From Litorilinea aerophila (GTDB lineage: Bacteria; Chloroflexota; Anaerolineae; Caldilineales; Caldilineaceae): 64,000 nucleotides of DNA. Every line of letters starts with the position of its first letter. Positions within the stretch are counted from its first letter, which is position 1. A model generated the notes under the pieces. The model made no database searches. It saw only the letters and a list, made by a program, of their open reading frames with translations, and was not told the origin of the DNA. Positions 44,218 to 53,113 of this stretch are shown in pieces. A program made the position numbers and the translations under genes. The DNA lies in contig NZ_VIGC02000026.1 in the NCBI RefSeq assembly GCF_006569185.2, forward strand, positions 32,691 through 96,690, given 5' to 3'.

Positions 44218-45507
44218 ATGCGCATCACCGACATGCATGTCACGCCCATTGCCATTGCCGATCCGCCCCTCCTCAACGCGGCGGGCCTGCATGCCCCCTA
44301 TGCCCTGCGCACCATCGTCGAGATTGTGACCGACGACAACCTCTACGGCCTGGGCGAAGTGCCCGGCAGCGCCGCCACCACCGCCGCCCTGGAAGCGGCC
44401 CGGGAGGTGGTCGTGGGCAAGGATCCCTTCCAGCTCAACGCCATTCAGGCCGAGCTCATCGCCCACTTCGGCGAGGACGGCGCTGGCGCCCGGGGAGAAG
44501 CCCCCTGGGACAAGCGCCGCATGGTCCACGTCTACAGCGCCATCGAGGTGGCCTGCTTCGACCTCATGGGCAAGGCCACCGGCCGCCCCGTCTGCGATCT
44601 GTTGGGCGGCCGGGTGCGGGACCGGGTGGAGTTCTCCGCCTATCTGTTCTACAAGTACGAAGGTGCCGGCGGCGCCCTGGGCTTCGAGACCGACCCCAAC
44701 GCCACCGGCTGGGCCGCAGCCCGCCAGCGAGCTGCCCTGGACCCGGAGGGCATCGTGGCCCAGGCCAAAGCCATGTGCGACGCCTTCGGCTTCCGTTCCA
44801 TCAAGCTCAAGGGTGGGGCCATGCCGCCGGACGAAGAGGCCGATGCCATCCTGGCCCTGCGGGAGGCCTTCGGCCCGGGCACGCCCCTGCGTCTGGACCC
44901 CAACGCCATCTGGAAGGTGGAGACCGCCATCCGCATCGGCGAACGGCTGCGGGGCGTGCTGGAGTACTACGAAGATCCGGTGCGGGGCCAGGAGAACATG
45001 GCCAAAGTGCGAACGGCGCTGAAGGATATCCCCCTGGCCACCAACATGTGCACCACCTCCTTCGAGGACATCCCCGGCAGTGTCCGCCTCCACTCGGAGG
45101 ACATCATCCTCAGCGACCACCACTTCTGGGGTGGGCTCCGGGCCTCGGTGGAGCTGGCCCGCATCTGCCGCACCTTCGGCCGGGGGCTCTCCATGCATTC
45201 CAACAGCCACGTGGGCATCTCCCTCATGGCCATGGCCCACCTGGCCGCGGCCACGCCCAACCTGACCTACGCCTGCGATACCCACTACCCCTGGCAGTCC
45301 GAAGAGCTGCTGGTGGGCGGCCGCATCCCCTTCGACGAAGGCTGCGTGGTGATCCCCAACGAGCCCGGCCTGGGCATCGAGCTGGACCGGGAGGCCCTGG
45401 CCCGGCTCCACGAGCAGTACAAGGCCTGTGGCCTCACCGAACGCAACGACGAGGTCGAAATGCAGAAGGTGCAGCCCGGCTGGAAGTTCCAGGCTACCCG
45501 CTGGTAA
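44218..45507 (+). CDS. gudD: Glucarate dehydratase (enolase superfamily)
   Basis: A 429-residue enzyme that dehydrates D-glucarate to 5-keto-4-deoxyglucarate. ITDMHVTPIAIADPPLLNAAG is the GlucD N-terminus. SIKLKGGAMPPDEE near 198 has the Lys-x-Lys pair; LRLDPNAIW near 223, YYEDPVRGQENM near 248, ATNMCTTSFEDI near 273, SDHHFWGGL near 298 and HSNSHVGISLMAMAHL near 325 (catalytic His) complete the active site. It starts five bases after the fused permease with AAAGG before the ATG, so uptake and first catabolic step are cotranscribed. Confidence 0.9.
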   Translation: MRITDMHVTPIAIADPPLLNAAGLHAPYALRTIVEIVTDDNLYGLGEVPGSAATTAALEAAREVVVGKDPFQLNAIQAELIAHFGEDGAGARGEAPWDKRRMVHVYSAIEVACFDLMGKATGRPVCDLLGGRVRDRVEFSAYLFYKYEGAGGALGFETDPNATGWAAARQRAALDPEGIVAQAKAMCDAFGFRSIKLKGGAMPPDEEADAILALREAFGPGTPLRLDPNAIWKVETAIRIGERLRGVLEYYEDPVRGQENMAKVRTALKDIPLATNMCTTSFEDIPGSVRLHSEDIILSDHHFWGGLRASVELARICRTFGRGLSMHSNSHVGISLMAMAHLAAATPNLTYACDTHYPWQSEELLVGGRIPFDEGCVVIPNEPGLGIELDREALARLHEQYKACGLTERNDEVEMQKVQPGWKFQATRW

Positions 45508-45540
45508 CCGCTTCCCGAACAACCCGGTGAGCCTCACCGT

Positions 45541-45593
45541 AGGGCCCGGGGTGCGACCATGTGCCACATGCCGTGGTCGCTACCCCGGGCCCT
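45541..45593. terminator. Long hairpin after gudD
   Basis: AGGGCCCGGGGT (45541-45552) pairs with ACCCCGGGCCCT (45582-45593), and the stem extends with GCGACCA/TGGTCGC after one bulge. It follows the gudD stop by 33 bp and probably ends that transcript. Confidence 0.65.
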
Positions 45594-45663
45594 GACCCTG
45601 TCTGGCCCCAAAGTCCGCCAGGAGATGAATCCCCAGGCTCTATGTAAACAAACCATGTAAACA

Positions 45664-45749
45664 AACCTGCTGAAGCAGGTTGACCCGCTCCGGCTGAACC
45701 GGCTTCCAGCCGGTTTGGTCCCCGCCAGGCACAGATTGAAATCTGTGCC
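45664..45749. repeat. Cluster of three short palindromes
   Basis: AACCTGCT-GA-AGCAGGTT (45664-45681), AACCGGCT-TCC-AGCCGGTT (45697-45715) and GGCACAGATT-GA-AATCTGTGCC (45728-45749). Stems are 8, 8 and 10 bp and all perfect. The gap between gudD and the aminotransferase is filled by this cluster, the terminator and the promoter; nothing else is seen in it. Confidence 0.65.
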
Positions 45750-45802
45750 GAGATCTAAAGCCGGGTGAAGGCCCCCGCGAACCGGGCGGCTCTGCTCGAC
45801 TG

Positions 45803-45811
45803 TGCTATAAT
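45803..45811 (+). promoter_or_regulatory. Extended -10 promoter of the aminotransferase operon
   Basis: TGCTATAAT (45803-45811) has the TGn extension and a consensus -10. No good -35 is seen at 17 bp, as is usual for extended -10 promoters. The ATG lies ~40 bp beyond the expected start of transcription. Confidence 0.5.
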
Positions 45812-45857
45812 GCCTCCATCGGAAAGCGCCATCCACCATCACCAACGGAGGAATCGC

Positions 45858-47195
45858 ATGATCGACCGCAGCGCCATCCTGGAAAAAGACCGGGAACACT
45901 GGCTCCATCCCCTGCACCATCCCAGCTCCCACACCGATCCCCTGATCTTCGAATCGGGCCACGGCGTGTGGCTGCGTACCGTGGACGGCAAAGAGCTCAT
46001 CGACGGGCTGGCCGGGCTGTGGAACGTACTCCTGGGCCACGGCAACCAGGAGCTGGCCGAGGCCGCCCGGGAACAGATGAGCCGGCTGGCCTACTGCTCC
46101 AGCTACGCCGGCTCCGGCAACCTGCCGGCCATCGAACTGGCCGACCGCCTGGCCGGCTTCGCCTATCCCAGCCTGAACACCACTTTCTTCACCTCGGGTG
46201 GGGCCGAGTCCAACGAGAGCGCGTTCAAGACGGTGCGCTACTACTGGAAGCGCCTGGGCAAGCCGGACAAGGTGAAGGTCATCTCCCGGCAACACGCCTA
46301 CCACGGCATCACCCTGGCCGCCATGAGCGCCACCGGCATGACCGCCTACTGGCCCATGTTTGAACCCCGGGTGCCCGGCTTCCTGCACATCCCCGCGCCC
46401 TACCCCTACCGCTACGCCGGCGACATCCAGCCGGGGGAGACGGTGGGCCAGGCCGCGGCCCGGGCCCTGGAAGAGGCCATCCTGCGGGAAGGCCCCGACA
46501 CCGTGGGCGCCTTCATCGCCGAGCCGGTCCAGGGCGCCGGCGGCGTCATCGTCCCGCCGGACGACTACTTCCCCCGGGTACGGGAGATCTGCGACCGCTA
46601 CGACGTGCTCTTCATCGCCGACGAGGTCATCACCGGCTTCGGCCGCACGGGCGACTGGTTCGCCCTGCGCCGCTGGGGCGTGGAGCCGGACATCATGTCC
46701 TTTGCCAAGGGCATCACCAGCGGCTACCTGCCCCTGGGCGGCATCCAGATCTCCGACAAAATCCGCGAAGTCATCATGAGCGCGCCGCCCAACGAGCGCT
46801 GGATGCACGCCTACACCTATTCGGGCCACCCCACCTGCTGCGCGGTGGCGCTCAAAAACCTGGAGATCCTCCAGCGCCTGGACCTGGCCAGCCATGCGGC
46901 CCGCATGGGCGCCCGCCTGCTGCAGGGGCTCCAGGGCCTGGCCGAGGAGTTCGAAATCATCGGCGACGTGCGTGGCCTGGGGCTCATGTGCGCCATCGAG
47001 CTGGTCAAGGACCGGGAGACCAAAGAGCCGGCCGGCCTGGGGGAACAGCTACGCCAGGCCTGCATCCAGCGGGGACTCTTCACCCGGGCCATCGGCGACA
47101 TCTTCGCCTTCGCGCCGCCCCTGATCATCAGCGAAGAGGAAGTGGACCGCATGGTGGCCATCGTGGGCGAGTCCCTGGCTGCCATCATTGGCTGA
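45858..47195 (+). CDS. Class III PLP aminotransferase (omega-aminotransferase type)
   Basis: A 445-residue fold-type I transaminase. GLAGLWNVLLGHGNQEL near 50, TTFFTSGGAESNESAFKTV near 110 (PLP phosphate site), HAYHGITLAAMSATG near 148, LFIADEVITGFGRTGDWFAL near 250 (Asp holding PLP N1) and MSFAKGITSGYLPLGG near 280 (Schiff-base Lys). Members use beta-alanine, GABA, taurine or putrescine as donor. CGGAGG precedes the ATG at 45858; the open frame upstream crosses the promoter. A nucleoside phosphorylase follows 31 bp later. Confidence 0.88.
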   Translation: MIDRSAILEKDREHWLHPLHHPSSHTDPLIFESGHGVWLRTVDGKELIDGLAGLWNVLLGHGNQELAEAAREQMSRLAYCSSYAGSGNLPAIELADRLAGFAYPSLNTTFFTSGGAESNESAFKTVRYYWKRLGKPDKVKVISRQHAYHGITLAAMSATGMTAYWPMFEPRVPGFLHIPAPYPYRYAGDIQPGETVGQAAARALEEAILREGPDTVGAFIAEPVQGAGGVIVPPDDYFPRVREICDRYDVLFIADEVITGFGRTGDWFALRRWGVEPDIMSFAKGITSGYLPLGGIQISDKIREVIMSAPPNERWMHAYTYSGHPTCCAVALKNLEILQRLDLASHAARMGARLLQGLQGLAEEFEIIGDVRGLGLMCAIELVKDRETKEPAGLGEQLRQACIQRGLFTRAIGDIFAFAPPLIISEEEVDRMVAIVGESLAAIIG

Positions 47196-47226
47196 GGAAC
47201 GCCCCAGTCATGGAAGGCAGCTCGCC

Positions 47227-48000
47227 ATGGCCCAGCGCGCATCTGTGCCCATCCTTGAATACGACCCCAGTGCCGAGGCCATCCTGGAGCCGAAGCGGCT
47301 CATCAAGCCCCACCCCCGCATGCCAGAACATGGGGTCATCACCTTCTTCCAGGATGTGATCGACCACTTTGTGGAGCAGGGCCTGGCCCGGGAGCTCACG
47401 GCCCTGAAAAGCGAGATGGGGCGACATCCCATCTACGTCCACCCCTGTCGGGGCCAGCGGGTCGCGCTCTTCCACCCCGGCATCGGCGCGCCCCTGGCCG
47501 CCGGCATGCTGGAGGAGGTCATCGCCCTGGGCTGCCGCAAGTTCATCGCCTGCGGCGGCGCCGGGGTCCTGAGCCGGAGCATCGCCATGGGCCATGTGCT
47601 GGTGCCCACCGCCGCCGTGCGGGACGAGGGCACCTCCTACCACTACCTGCCACCCTCGCGAGAAGTGGAGCCAGATCCCCAGGCCCTGGCCGCCATCGAG
47701 CAGACCTTGCAAGAGCGCCGGGTGGAGTACCTGCGGGTCAAGACGTGGACCACCGACGCCATCTACCGGGAGACCCGGGTCCGCATGGCCCTGCGCCGGG
47801 CCGAAGGCTGCGCCGCCGTGGAGATGGAGGCCGCCGCCCTCTTCGCCGTGGCCCGCTTCCGAGGGGTCCCCCTGGCCCAGCTCCTCTACGGCGGCGACAA
47901 CCTGGACACCCGGGAGTGGGACAGCCGGGACTGGCAGCAAAACTGGAGCACCCGGGAGAAGCTGGTGGAGCTGGCCGCGGAGGCCTGCCTGCGACTGTAG
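47227..48000 (+). CDS. Nucleoside phosphorylase family protein (uridine phosphorylase-like)
   Basis: A 257-residue phosphorylase. [20 protein letters not shown] near 82, [20 protein letters not shown] near 108 and [21 protein letters not shown] near 195 (the EMEAA ribose site) identify the PNP/UDP superfamily. It splits a nucleoside with phosphate to base plus sugar-1-phosphate. A TTG at 47188 could extend the N-terminus, but the ATG at 47227 has GAAGG at the right spacing. Confidence 0.82.
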   Translation: MAQRASVPILEYDPSAEAILEPKRLIKPHPRMPEHGVITFFQDVIDHFVEQGLARELTALKSEMGRHPIYVHPCRGQRVALFHPGIGAPLAAGMLEEVIALGCRKFIACGGAGVLSRSIAMGHVLVPTAAVRDEGTSYHYLPPSREVEPDPQALAAIEQTLQERRVEYLRVKTWTTDAIYRETRVRMALRRAEGCAAVEMEAAALFAVARFRGVPLAQLLYGGDNLDTREWDSRDWQQNWSTREKLVELAAEACLRL

Positions 48001-48023
48001 CAAACCACGACAGGATTCACGCC

Positions 48024-49229
48024 ATGAAGATCACCCGAATCGAATCCCTGACCTTCGAGCGCCTGCCCCGGCTTCTGCTGGTGCGGGTGCATACGGACGC
48101 CGGCCTCATCGGCCTGGGCGAAACCTACGACAAGGTGCCCGGCGCCCAGGGCGCCCTGCACGGCACCCTGGCGCCCATCCTGCTGGGCAACGACCCCCGG
48201 GACATCGAGCGGCTCTGGCACTTCTGTTTTGATAATATCCTCTACCACGGCTACGCCGGCGCAGAGCTGCGCGCCCTCTCCGCTGTGGAGATGGCCCTGT
48301 GGGACATCCTGGGCAAGTCCCTGAACGCGCCCGTCTACAAGCTGCTGGGTGGCGCGGTGCGCCCCAGCGTGAGCACCTACAACACCTGCATCGGCCACCC
48401 GCCGGTGGACGACTACAGCCGTTGGCACCAGGACGCCGGGGAACTGGCCCGGGAGCTGGCGGCAGAGGGCATCACCGGCGTCAAGATCTGGCCCTTCGAC
48501 CGCTTCAGCGTGGAGAGCTTCGGCCAGTCCATCCGGCCAGAGCAGATCGAGGCCGGCCTGGAGCCCGTGCGCCAGATTCGCCAGGCCATGGGGACGGACT
48601 TCCGCATCGGCATCGAATGTCACTTCCGCTGGAACCGGGCCGCCATGGAGCAGATCTGCTATGCGCTGGAGCCGTACAACATCTACTTCGTGGAGGATCC
48701 CCTGCGCGCGGTCACGCCGGCGGAAATCAAGCGGCTGAGCCAGGCCACCCGCATCCCCATTGTGGGCAGCGAGACCTTGCTCAGTCGCTTTCAGATTCGA
48801 GACTGGATCGTGGAAGGCGCCACCCAGGTCGTCATGACCGACCTGGCCTGGACCGGCGGCATCGCCGAGACCAAACGGATCGCGGCCCTGGCGGAAGCCT
48901 TTGGCATCCCGCTGGTGCTCCACAATGCGGGCGGCCCCATCACCCACATGGCCTCCCTGCACGTGGCGGCCAACATCCGCAACCTCTTCGAACTGGAGAC
49001 GGTGCGGGCCTTCTACCGCACCTACTTCCAGGAGCTGACCGACGTCCAGGTCCAGGTCCAGAACGGCCACGTGCCCCTGCCGCCGGACCGGCCCGGCCTG
49101 GGGGTGGAGCTGCTGCCCCAGGTGTGGGAGCGGGACGACCTGCGTGTCGCCGTCAGCGAAGGCGAAGGCAGGGCCGTGGGCATCCGGGAGATGGGCGATA
49201 GCTGGAGCCGGCCGGACATCCGCCTGTGA
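48024..49229 (+). CDS. Enolase-superfamily sugar-acid dehydratase/racemase
   Basis: A 401-residue mandelate-racemase-like enzyme. [20 protein letters not shown] starts the capping domain. [10 protein letters not shown] near 160 has Lys; [10 protein letters not shown] near 200 has Glu where the first metal ligand is usually Asp; [10 protein letters not shown] near 226 and [10 protein letters not shown] near 252 supply the next ligands; [18 protein letters not shown] near 300 gives the His. The E-for-D change and the KIWPFD segment mark a subgroup I cannot assign to a known substrate. The next gene converges on it seven bases away. Confidence 0.83.
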   Translation: MKITRIESLTFERLPRLLLVRVHTDAGLIGLGETYDKVPGAQGALHGTLAPILLGNDPRDIERLWHFCFDNILYHGYAGAELRALSAVEMALWDILGKSLNAPVYKLLGGAVRPSVSTYNTCIGHPPVDDYSRWHQDAGELARELAAEGITGVKIWPFDRFSVESFGQSIRPEQIEAGLEPVRQIRQAMGTDFRIGIECHFRWNRAAMEQICYALEPYNIYFVEDPLRAVTPAEIKRLSQATRIPIVGSETLLSRFQIRDWIVEGATQVVMTDLAWTGGIAETKRIAALAEAFGIPLVLHNAGGPITHMASLHVAANIRNLFELETVRAFYRTYFQELTDVQVQVQNGHVPLPPDRPGLGVELLPQVWERDDLRVAVSEGEGRAVGIREMGDSWSRPDIRL

Positions 49230-49235
49230 AGGGCG

Positions 49236-50375
49236 TCACCAGTTGGTGAACGACCCGTCCAGGCGGCGCAGGTGGGGCAGCTCGGTCATCTGGAAGGGAT
49301 GTCTACGGGCTGCCTCCCGGTCGAATTCGATGCCCAGGCCGGGGCGGGTGGGCGCCAGGAGGTAGCCATCTTCCCACTCTGGCTGCACGGGCACCACGTC
49401 GGTGAGGGTGGTGCCGGGCTTGCGGGGCTGTTCCTGGACGCCCACGTTGGGCGTGGCCAGGTTGAGCTGGAGGCACGCCGCCGACGAGACCGGCCCCAGG
49501 GGGTTGTGCACGGCCAGCTTGATGTAGTGGGTCTCACACCAGCCGGCGATCTTCCGGGCCTCGGTGATGCCGCCCACGATGCACAGGTCGATGCGTGCGT
49601 AGTCGATCCATTCCTCCTCGATAAGTTGGCGAAATTCCCATTTTGAGCTAAACTGCTCCCCTGCAGCCAGCGGCACATGGGTACGAGGACGCAGGGTCTT
49701 GAAGGAGTCGGGATTCTCTGAGCGCAGGGGATCCTCGATGAAATATGGCCGGGTGTCCTCCACCTCCCGGCACAGCCAGAGGGCGTCGGGCAGGTCCAGG
49801 CGGGTGTGCACGTCGAAGCAGATCTCAATCTCATCCCCCACCGCTTCCCGCACCGCGTGGAACTGCTTGATGGCGGTCAGCACGGCCTGCCGTGGCTCCA
49901 GAATGGGGCCATCCTGGGGGAGGCCCCAACGCACAAACTTCCAGCCTTCTTCCTTGGTTTCCAGACAAGATTCCACCAACGGTTCGATCTCCATGGCGTG
50001 CCCCCGGTTGTGGGGATAGCAGACCACCTTCTCACGCACCTTACCACCCAACAGTTCGTAGACGGGCACGCCCAGGGCTTTGCCTTTGATGTCCCACAGC
50101 GCGATGTCGATGGCAGAGATGGCCGCGCTCAGGATCCGTTGGGCGGGGAAGAAACCGCCCCGAAAGAGGGTCTGCCAGATGTGCTCGATGTTGGCGGGGT
50201 TCTGGCCGATGAGCAGGGGCTTGAAGTGTTCGATGGCGCCCATGACGGCCAGCTCCCGGCCGGTAATGCCCGCCTCGCCGACGCCGTAGATTCCTTCGTC
50301 CGTATCCACCACGACAAAGAGGAAGTTCCGATGGCCACCCCAGACGGGATAGGCCTCCACGTTGGTGATTTTCAT
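49236..50375 (-). CDS. Enolase-superfamily dehydratase, galactonate dehydratase-like
   Basis: A 379-residue enzyme on the opposite strand to its neighbours. MKITNVEAYPVWGGHRNFLFV starts it; ICFDVHTRLDLPDAL near 188 (Asp, His), FIEDPLRSENPD near 215, AAGEQFSSKWEFRQL near 240 and LAVHNPLGPVSSAACLQL near 290 (His) form the active site. The HNPLGPVSSAA pattern resembles the DgoD/gluconate-dehydratase subgroup. A promoter-like pair is seen at 50498-50526. Substrate not determined. Confidence 0.84.
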   Translation of the reverse strand: MKITNVEAYPVWGGHRNFLFVVVDTDEGIYGVGEAGITGRELAVMGAIEHFKPLLIGQNPANIEHIWQTLFRGGFFPAQRILSAAISAIDIALWDIKGKALGVPVYELLGGKVREKVVCYPHNRGHAMEIEPLVESCLETKEEGWKFVRWGLPQDGPILEPRQAVLTAIKQFHAVREAVGDEIEICFDVHTRLDLPDALWLCREVEDTRPYFIEDPLRSENPDSFKTLRPRTHVPLAAGEQFSSKWEFRQLIEEEWIDYARIDLCIVGGITEARKIAGWCETHYIKLAVHNPLGPVSSAACLQLNLATPNVGVQEQPRKPGTTLTDVVPVQPEWEDGYLLAPTRPGLGIEFDREAARRHPFQMTELPHLRRLDGSFTNW

Positions 50376-50497
50376 GAGTCAAACTCCTGGAATTCAGAGG
50401 CGATGGAATGGGATATGCAGTTGAGGTCAACAAGCCGATGAACGCCGGCAACGGGTGCGAGGGGAGCCGGGCACCCTGAAAAGTAGCCGGCCCTTCC

Positions 50498-50526
50498 TTT
50501 CTAACAGATCTGGGTCAAAATGACAA
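50498..50526 (-). promoter_or_regulatory. Promoter candidate for the minus-strand enolase-superfamily gene
   Basis: On the minus strand TTGTCA (50526-50521), 17 bp, TAGAAA (50503-50498). The -10 is only 4 of 6 to consensus. Confidence 0.35.
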
Positions 50527-50580
50527 CAATGAGCCCACGGTAGCAACGCCGCAAGGGCAGCGAAAAGGCGACTCCGGTCT

Positions 50581-50659
50581 GGCGTAAATACCACGGCAGA
50601 AATTCGGCGACACGACCTCCGGTGAATACTATTGCCGAATTCCTGCCGGGATTTACTCC
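50581..50659. repeat. Palindromic element A, related to the element at 57347
   Basis: The arms TAAATACCACGGCAGAAATT and its imperfect complement ending CCTGCCGGGATTTAC form a ~75-bp palindrome. A reverse-complement relative with the same ends lies at 57347-57427. GCAGCGAAAA (50557-50566) and TTTTCGCTGC (50662-50671) form an outer perfect inverted repeat around this copy. Confidence 0.7.
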
Positions 50660-50762
50660 ATTTTTCGCTGCGTTCTTTTCGCCGGCTTCCGGGGCTCACA
50701 TCCTTTTGGCCGTTCATCCAATCATCCAAGTTCCTCTTCAATCCACCTGAAGGAAGTATCGT

Positions 50763-52034
50763 ATGACCACCAGTGTCGAACAGAACGTCAACACCTACTC
50801 CCGTCCCTCGGACCTGAAGATCACCGACCTGCGCATCGCCAACCTGGCGGGGCTGCCCATGCGCTGCACCATCATCCGCATCGACACCAACCAGGGCATC
50901 TCCGGCTACGGCGAGGTACGGGATGGGGCCAGCAAGACCTACGCGCTGCTGCTGAAAAGCCGGCTGCTGGGTGAGAACCCCTGCAACATCGACAAGATCT
51001 TCCGCAAGATCAAGCAGTTCGGCCACCACGCCCGCCAGGCCGGCGGCGTCTGTGGCGTGGAGATGGCACTCATGGACCTGGCCGGTAAGGCCTACGGCGT
51101 GCCCGCCTATCAACTGGCCGGCGGCAAGTTCCGGGACAAGATCCTCTGCTACTCGGACACCCCCAGCGTGCCCGACGGCAAGGAGATGGGCCGGCGCCTG
51201 AAGGCCCGCATGGAGCAGGGCTTCAAGTTCCTGAAGATGGACGTGGGCATCGGCCTGCTGCGGGATGTGCCCGGCGCCCTCATCGCGCCGCCGGGCATGC
51301 TGGAGACCCGCACCGTGATGCACCAGTTCACCGGCATCCAGATCACCGACAAGGGCATCGACCACCTCTGCCAGTACGTGGCCGACGTGCGCAGCGAAAT
51401 CGGCTATGAGATCCCCCTGGCCGTGGACCACTTCGGCCACATCGGCCTCAAGTCCTGCATCCGCCTGGGCAAAGCCCTGGACCAGTTCACCCTGGCCTGG
51501 TACGAGGACATGATCCCGTGGCAGTTCCCGGAACAGTGGGCCCAGCTCACCCAGGCCGTGGACACGCCCACCTGCACCGGCGAGGACATCTACCTGAAGG
51601 AAGGCTTCAAGCCCCTGCTGGAGCACCACGCGGTGGACATCATCCACCCCGACCTGGCCAGCTCCGGCGGCATCCTGGAGACCAAGAAGATCGGGGACAT
51701 GGCCCAGGACTATGGCATCGCCATGGCCATGCACATGGCCGGCTCGCCCATCTCCTGCCTGGCCAATGTCCACTGCGCCGCGGCCACCGAAAACTTCCTG
51801 GTGCTGGAGAACCACTCGGTGGACATCCCCGAGTGGAACGAGCTGGTGACCGGCCTGCCCAATCCCCTGATCCAGGATGGCTACATCCAGGTGCCGGAGA
51901 AGCCCGGCCTGGGCTTCGATGACATCAACGAGGAGCTCTTCCGCAAGTACCTGGATCCCCGGGATCCCATCTACTTCGACCAGCCCACCGATGCCTGGGA
52001 CAACGAGTGGTCCTGGGATCGGCTCTGGAGCTGA
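50763..52034 (+). CDS. Enolase-superfamily (mandelate racemase-like) enzyme
   Basis: A 423-residue protein with a long capping domain. ITDLRIANLAGLPMRCTIIR near 20; KFLKMDVGIGLLRD near 156 (Lys); PLAVDHFGHIGLKSC near 220 (Asp, His); WYEDMIPWQFPEQ near 245 (Glu); CTGEDIYLKEG near 270 (Glu); AMAMHMAGSPISCLANVH near 322 (His). The YEDMIPWQ and MAGSP segments place it away from the classic dgoD and gudD groups; substrate unknown. GAAGGAAG lies upstream of the ATG. An aldo/keto reductase follows after 21 bp. Confidence 0.83.
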   Translation: MTTSVEQNVNTYSRPSDLKITDLRIANLAGLPMRCTIIRIDTNQGISGYGEVRDGASKTYALLLKSRLLGENPCNIDKIFRKIKQFGHHARQAGGVCGVEMALMDLAGKAYGVPAYQLAGGKFRDKILCYSDTPSVPDGKEMGRRLKARMEQGFKFLKMDVGIGLLRDVPGALIAPPGMLETRTVMHQFTGIQITDKGIDHLCQYVADVRSEIGYEIPLAVDHFGHIGLKSCIRLGKALDQFTLAWYEDMIPWQFPEQWAQLTQAVDTPTCTGEDIYLKEGFKPLLEHHAVDIIHPDLASSGGILETKKIGDMAQDYGIAMAMHMAGSPISCLANVHCAAATENFLVLENHSVDIPEWNELVTGLPNPLIQDGYIQVPEKPGLGFDDINEELFRKYLDPRDPIYFDQPTDAWDNEWSWDRLWS

Positions 52035-52055
52035 CATTTTACCAGGAGGTTATTC

Positions 52056-53024
52056 ATGCAGTATGCCAATCTGGGCCGCACCGGCCTGAAAGTGAGCCGG
52101 CTCTGCCTGGGGACCATGAATTTCGGCCCCCACACCAGCGAAGCCGATAGCCACGCCATCATGGATCGGGCCCTGGAGCTGGGCATCAACTTCTTCGACA
52201 CGGCCAATCGCTACGGGCGGGACATCAGCCTGGGCTACACCGAGGAGATCATCGGCCGCTGGCTGGCCAAGGGCGGCCGGCGGGACCGCATCGTCCTGGC
52301 CACCAAGGTCTACGGGGCCATGGGCGAGGGGGTCAACGACCGGGGCCTCTCCGCCTACCACATCCGCAAGGCGTGCGAGGACAGCCTGCGGCGCCTGCAG
52401 ACAGACCACATCGACCTGTACCAGATGCACCACGTGGATCGCAGCACGCCGTGGGAGGAGATCTGGCAGGCCATGGAGCAGTTGGTGCGGGAAGGCAAGG
52501 TGATCTACGTGGGGAGCAGCAACTTCGCCGGCCTCCACATTGCCCAGGCCCAGTTCGCAGCCGAAAAGCGCCACTTCCTGGGGCTGGTCTCGGAGCAGAG
52601 TCTGTACAACCTGAGCGCGCGCATGGTGGAGCTGGAGCTGATCCCCGCCTGCCGGGCCTTTGGCCTGGGCCTCATCCCGTGGAGCCCCCTGGGCGGCGGG
52701 CTGCTGGCCGGCGCGCTGCAGAAGGCCCAGGAGGGCCGGCGCGCCTCAGAACGCATGCAGGTCCGCATCGAGGCCCACCGCGGCCAGCTGGAAGCGTACG
52801 AAGATCTGTGCCGCCGACTGGGAGAAGAGCCGGCCAACGTGGCCCTGGCCTGGCTGCTCCACAACCCCGCGGTGACCGCGCCCATCATCGGCCCCCGCAC
52901 TTTGGAACAGCTGGAAGGCAGCCTGCGCGCCCTGGAAATTCAGCTCTCCGAGGAGGTGCTGGCCGAACTGGACCGCATCTGGCCGGGGCCGGGCGGCGAA
53001 GCGCCAGAGGCGTATGCGTGGTGA
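52056..53024 (+). CDS. Aldo/keto reductase
   Basis: A 322-residue AKR of the YajO/Tas/voltage-channel-beta type. LGRTGLKVSRLCLGTMNFG at the start; INFFDTANRYG near 47 (catalytic Asp and Tyr); IVLATKVYGAMG near 80 (Lys); IDLYQMHHVDRSTPWEE near 117 (His); IPWSPLGGGLLAGAL near 205 and AWLLHNPAVTAPIIGPRTLEQL near 265 form the NADPH site. It reduces a sugar aldehyde or keto group, fitting the sugar context. ACCAGGAGG precedes the ATG. Confidence 0.9.
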   Translation: MQYANLGRTGLKVSRLCLGTMNFGPHTSEADSHAIMDRALELGINFFDTANRYGRDISLGYTEEIIGRWLAKGGRRDRIVLATKVYGAMGEGVNDRGLSAYHIRKACEDSLRRLQTDHIDLYQMHHVDRSTPWEEIWQAMEQLVREGKVIYVGSSNFAGLHIAQAQFAAEKRHFLGLVSEQSLYNLSARMVELELIPACRAFGLGLIPWSPLGGGLLAGALQKAQEGRRASERMQVRIEAHRGQLEAYEDLCRRLGEEPANVALAWLLHNPAVTAPIIGPRTLEQLEGSLRALEIQLSEEVLAELDRIWPGPGGEAPEAYAW

Positions 53025-53050
53025 CTGGGGGATCAGGCATTGGGTAACCC

Positions 53051-53103
53051 GGTGATTGGGGGATTGGGGGCCTCACGGCCTGTCGCCCAATCCCCCAATC
53101 ACC
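53051..53103. terminator. Bidirectional terminator-like hairpin with perfect 18-bp stem
   Basis: GGTGATTGGGGGATTGGG (53051-53068) pairs exactly with CCCAATCCCCCAATCACC (53086-53103), and a small GGCC/GGCC stem closes the loop. It sits between converging genes and shares sequence with the 14.7-kb gap. Confidence 0.65.
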
Positions 53104-53113
53104 TGCCCCCCAT

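Larger units (their letters stand above)
50376..50762. other. Divergent intergenic region holding palindromic element A
   Basis: Between two divergent enolase-superfamily genes. It holds a minus-strand promoter-like pair and the ~80-bp palindromic element described separately, with a 10-bp outer inverted repeat around it. No coding frame is credible. Confidence 0.5.

Noticed and set aside
45664..45749. Palindrome cluster as a tRNA or riboswitch
   Set aside because: The three stems are independent short palindromes with tiny loops. They do not form a cloverleaf or any riboswitch core I know.
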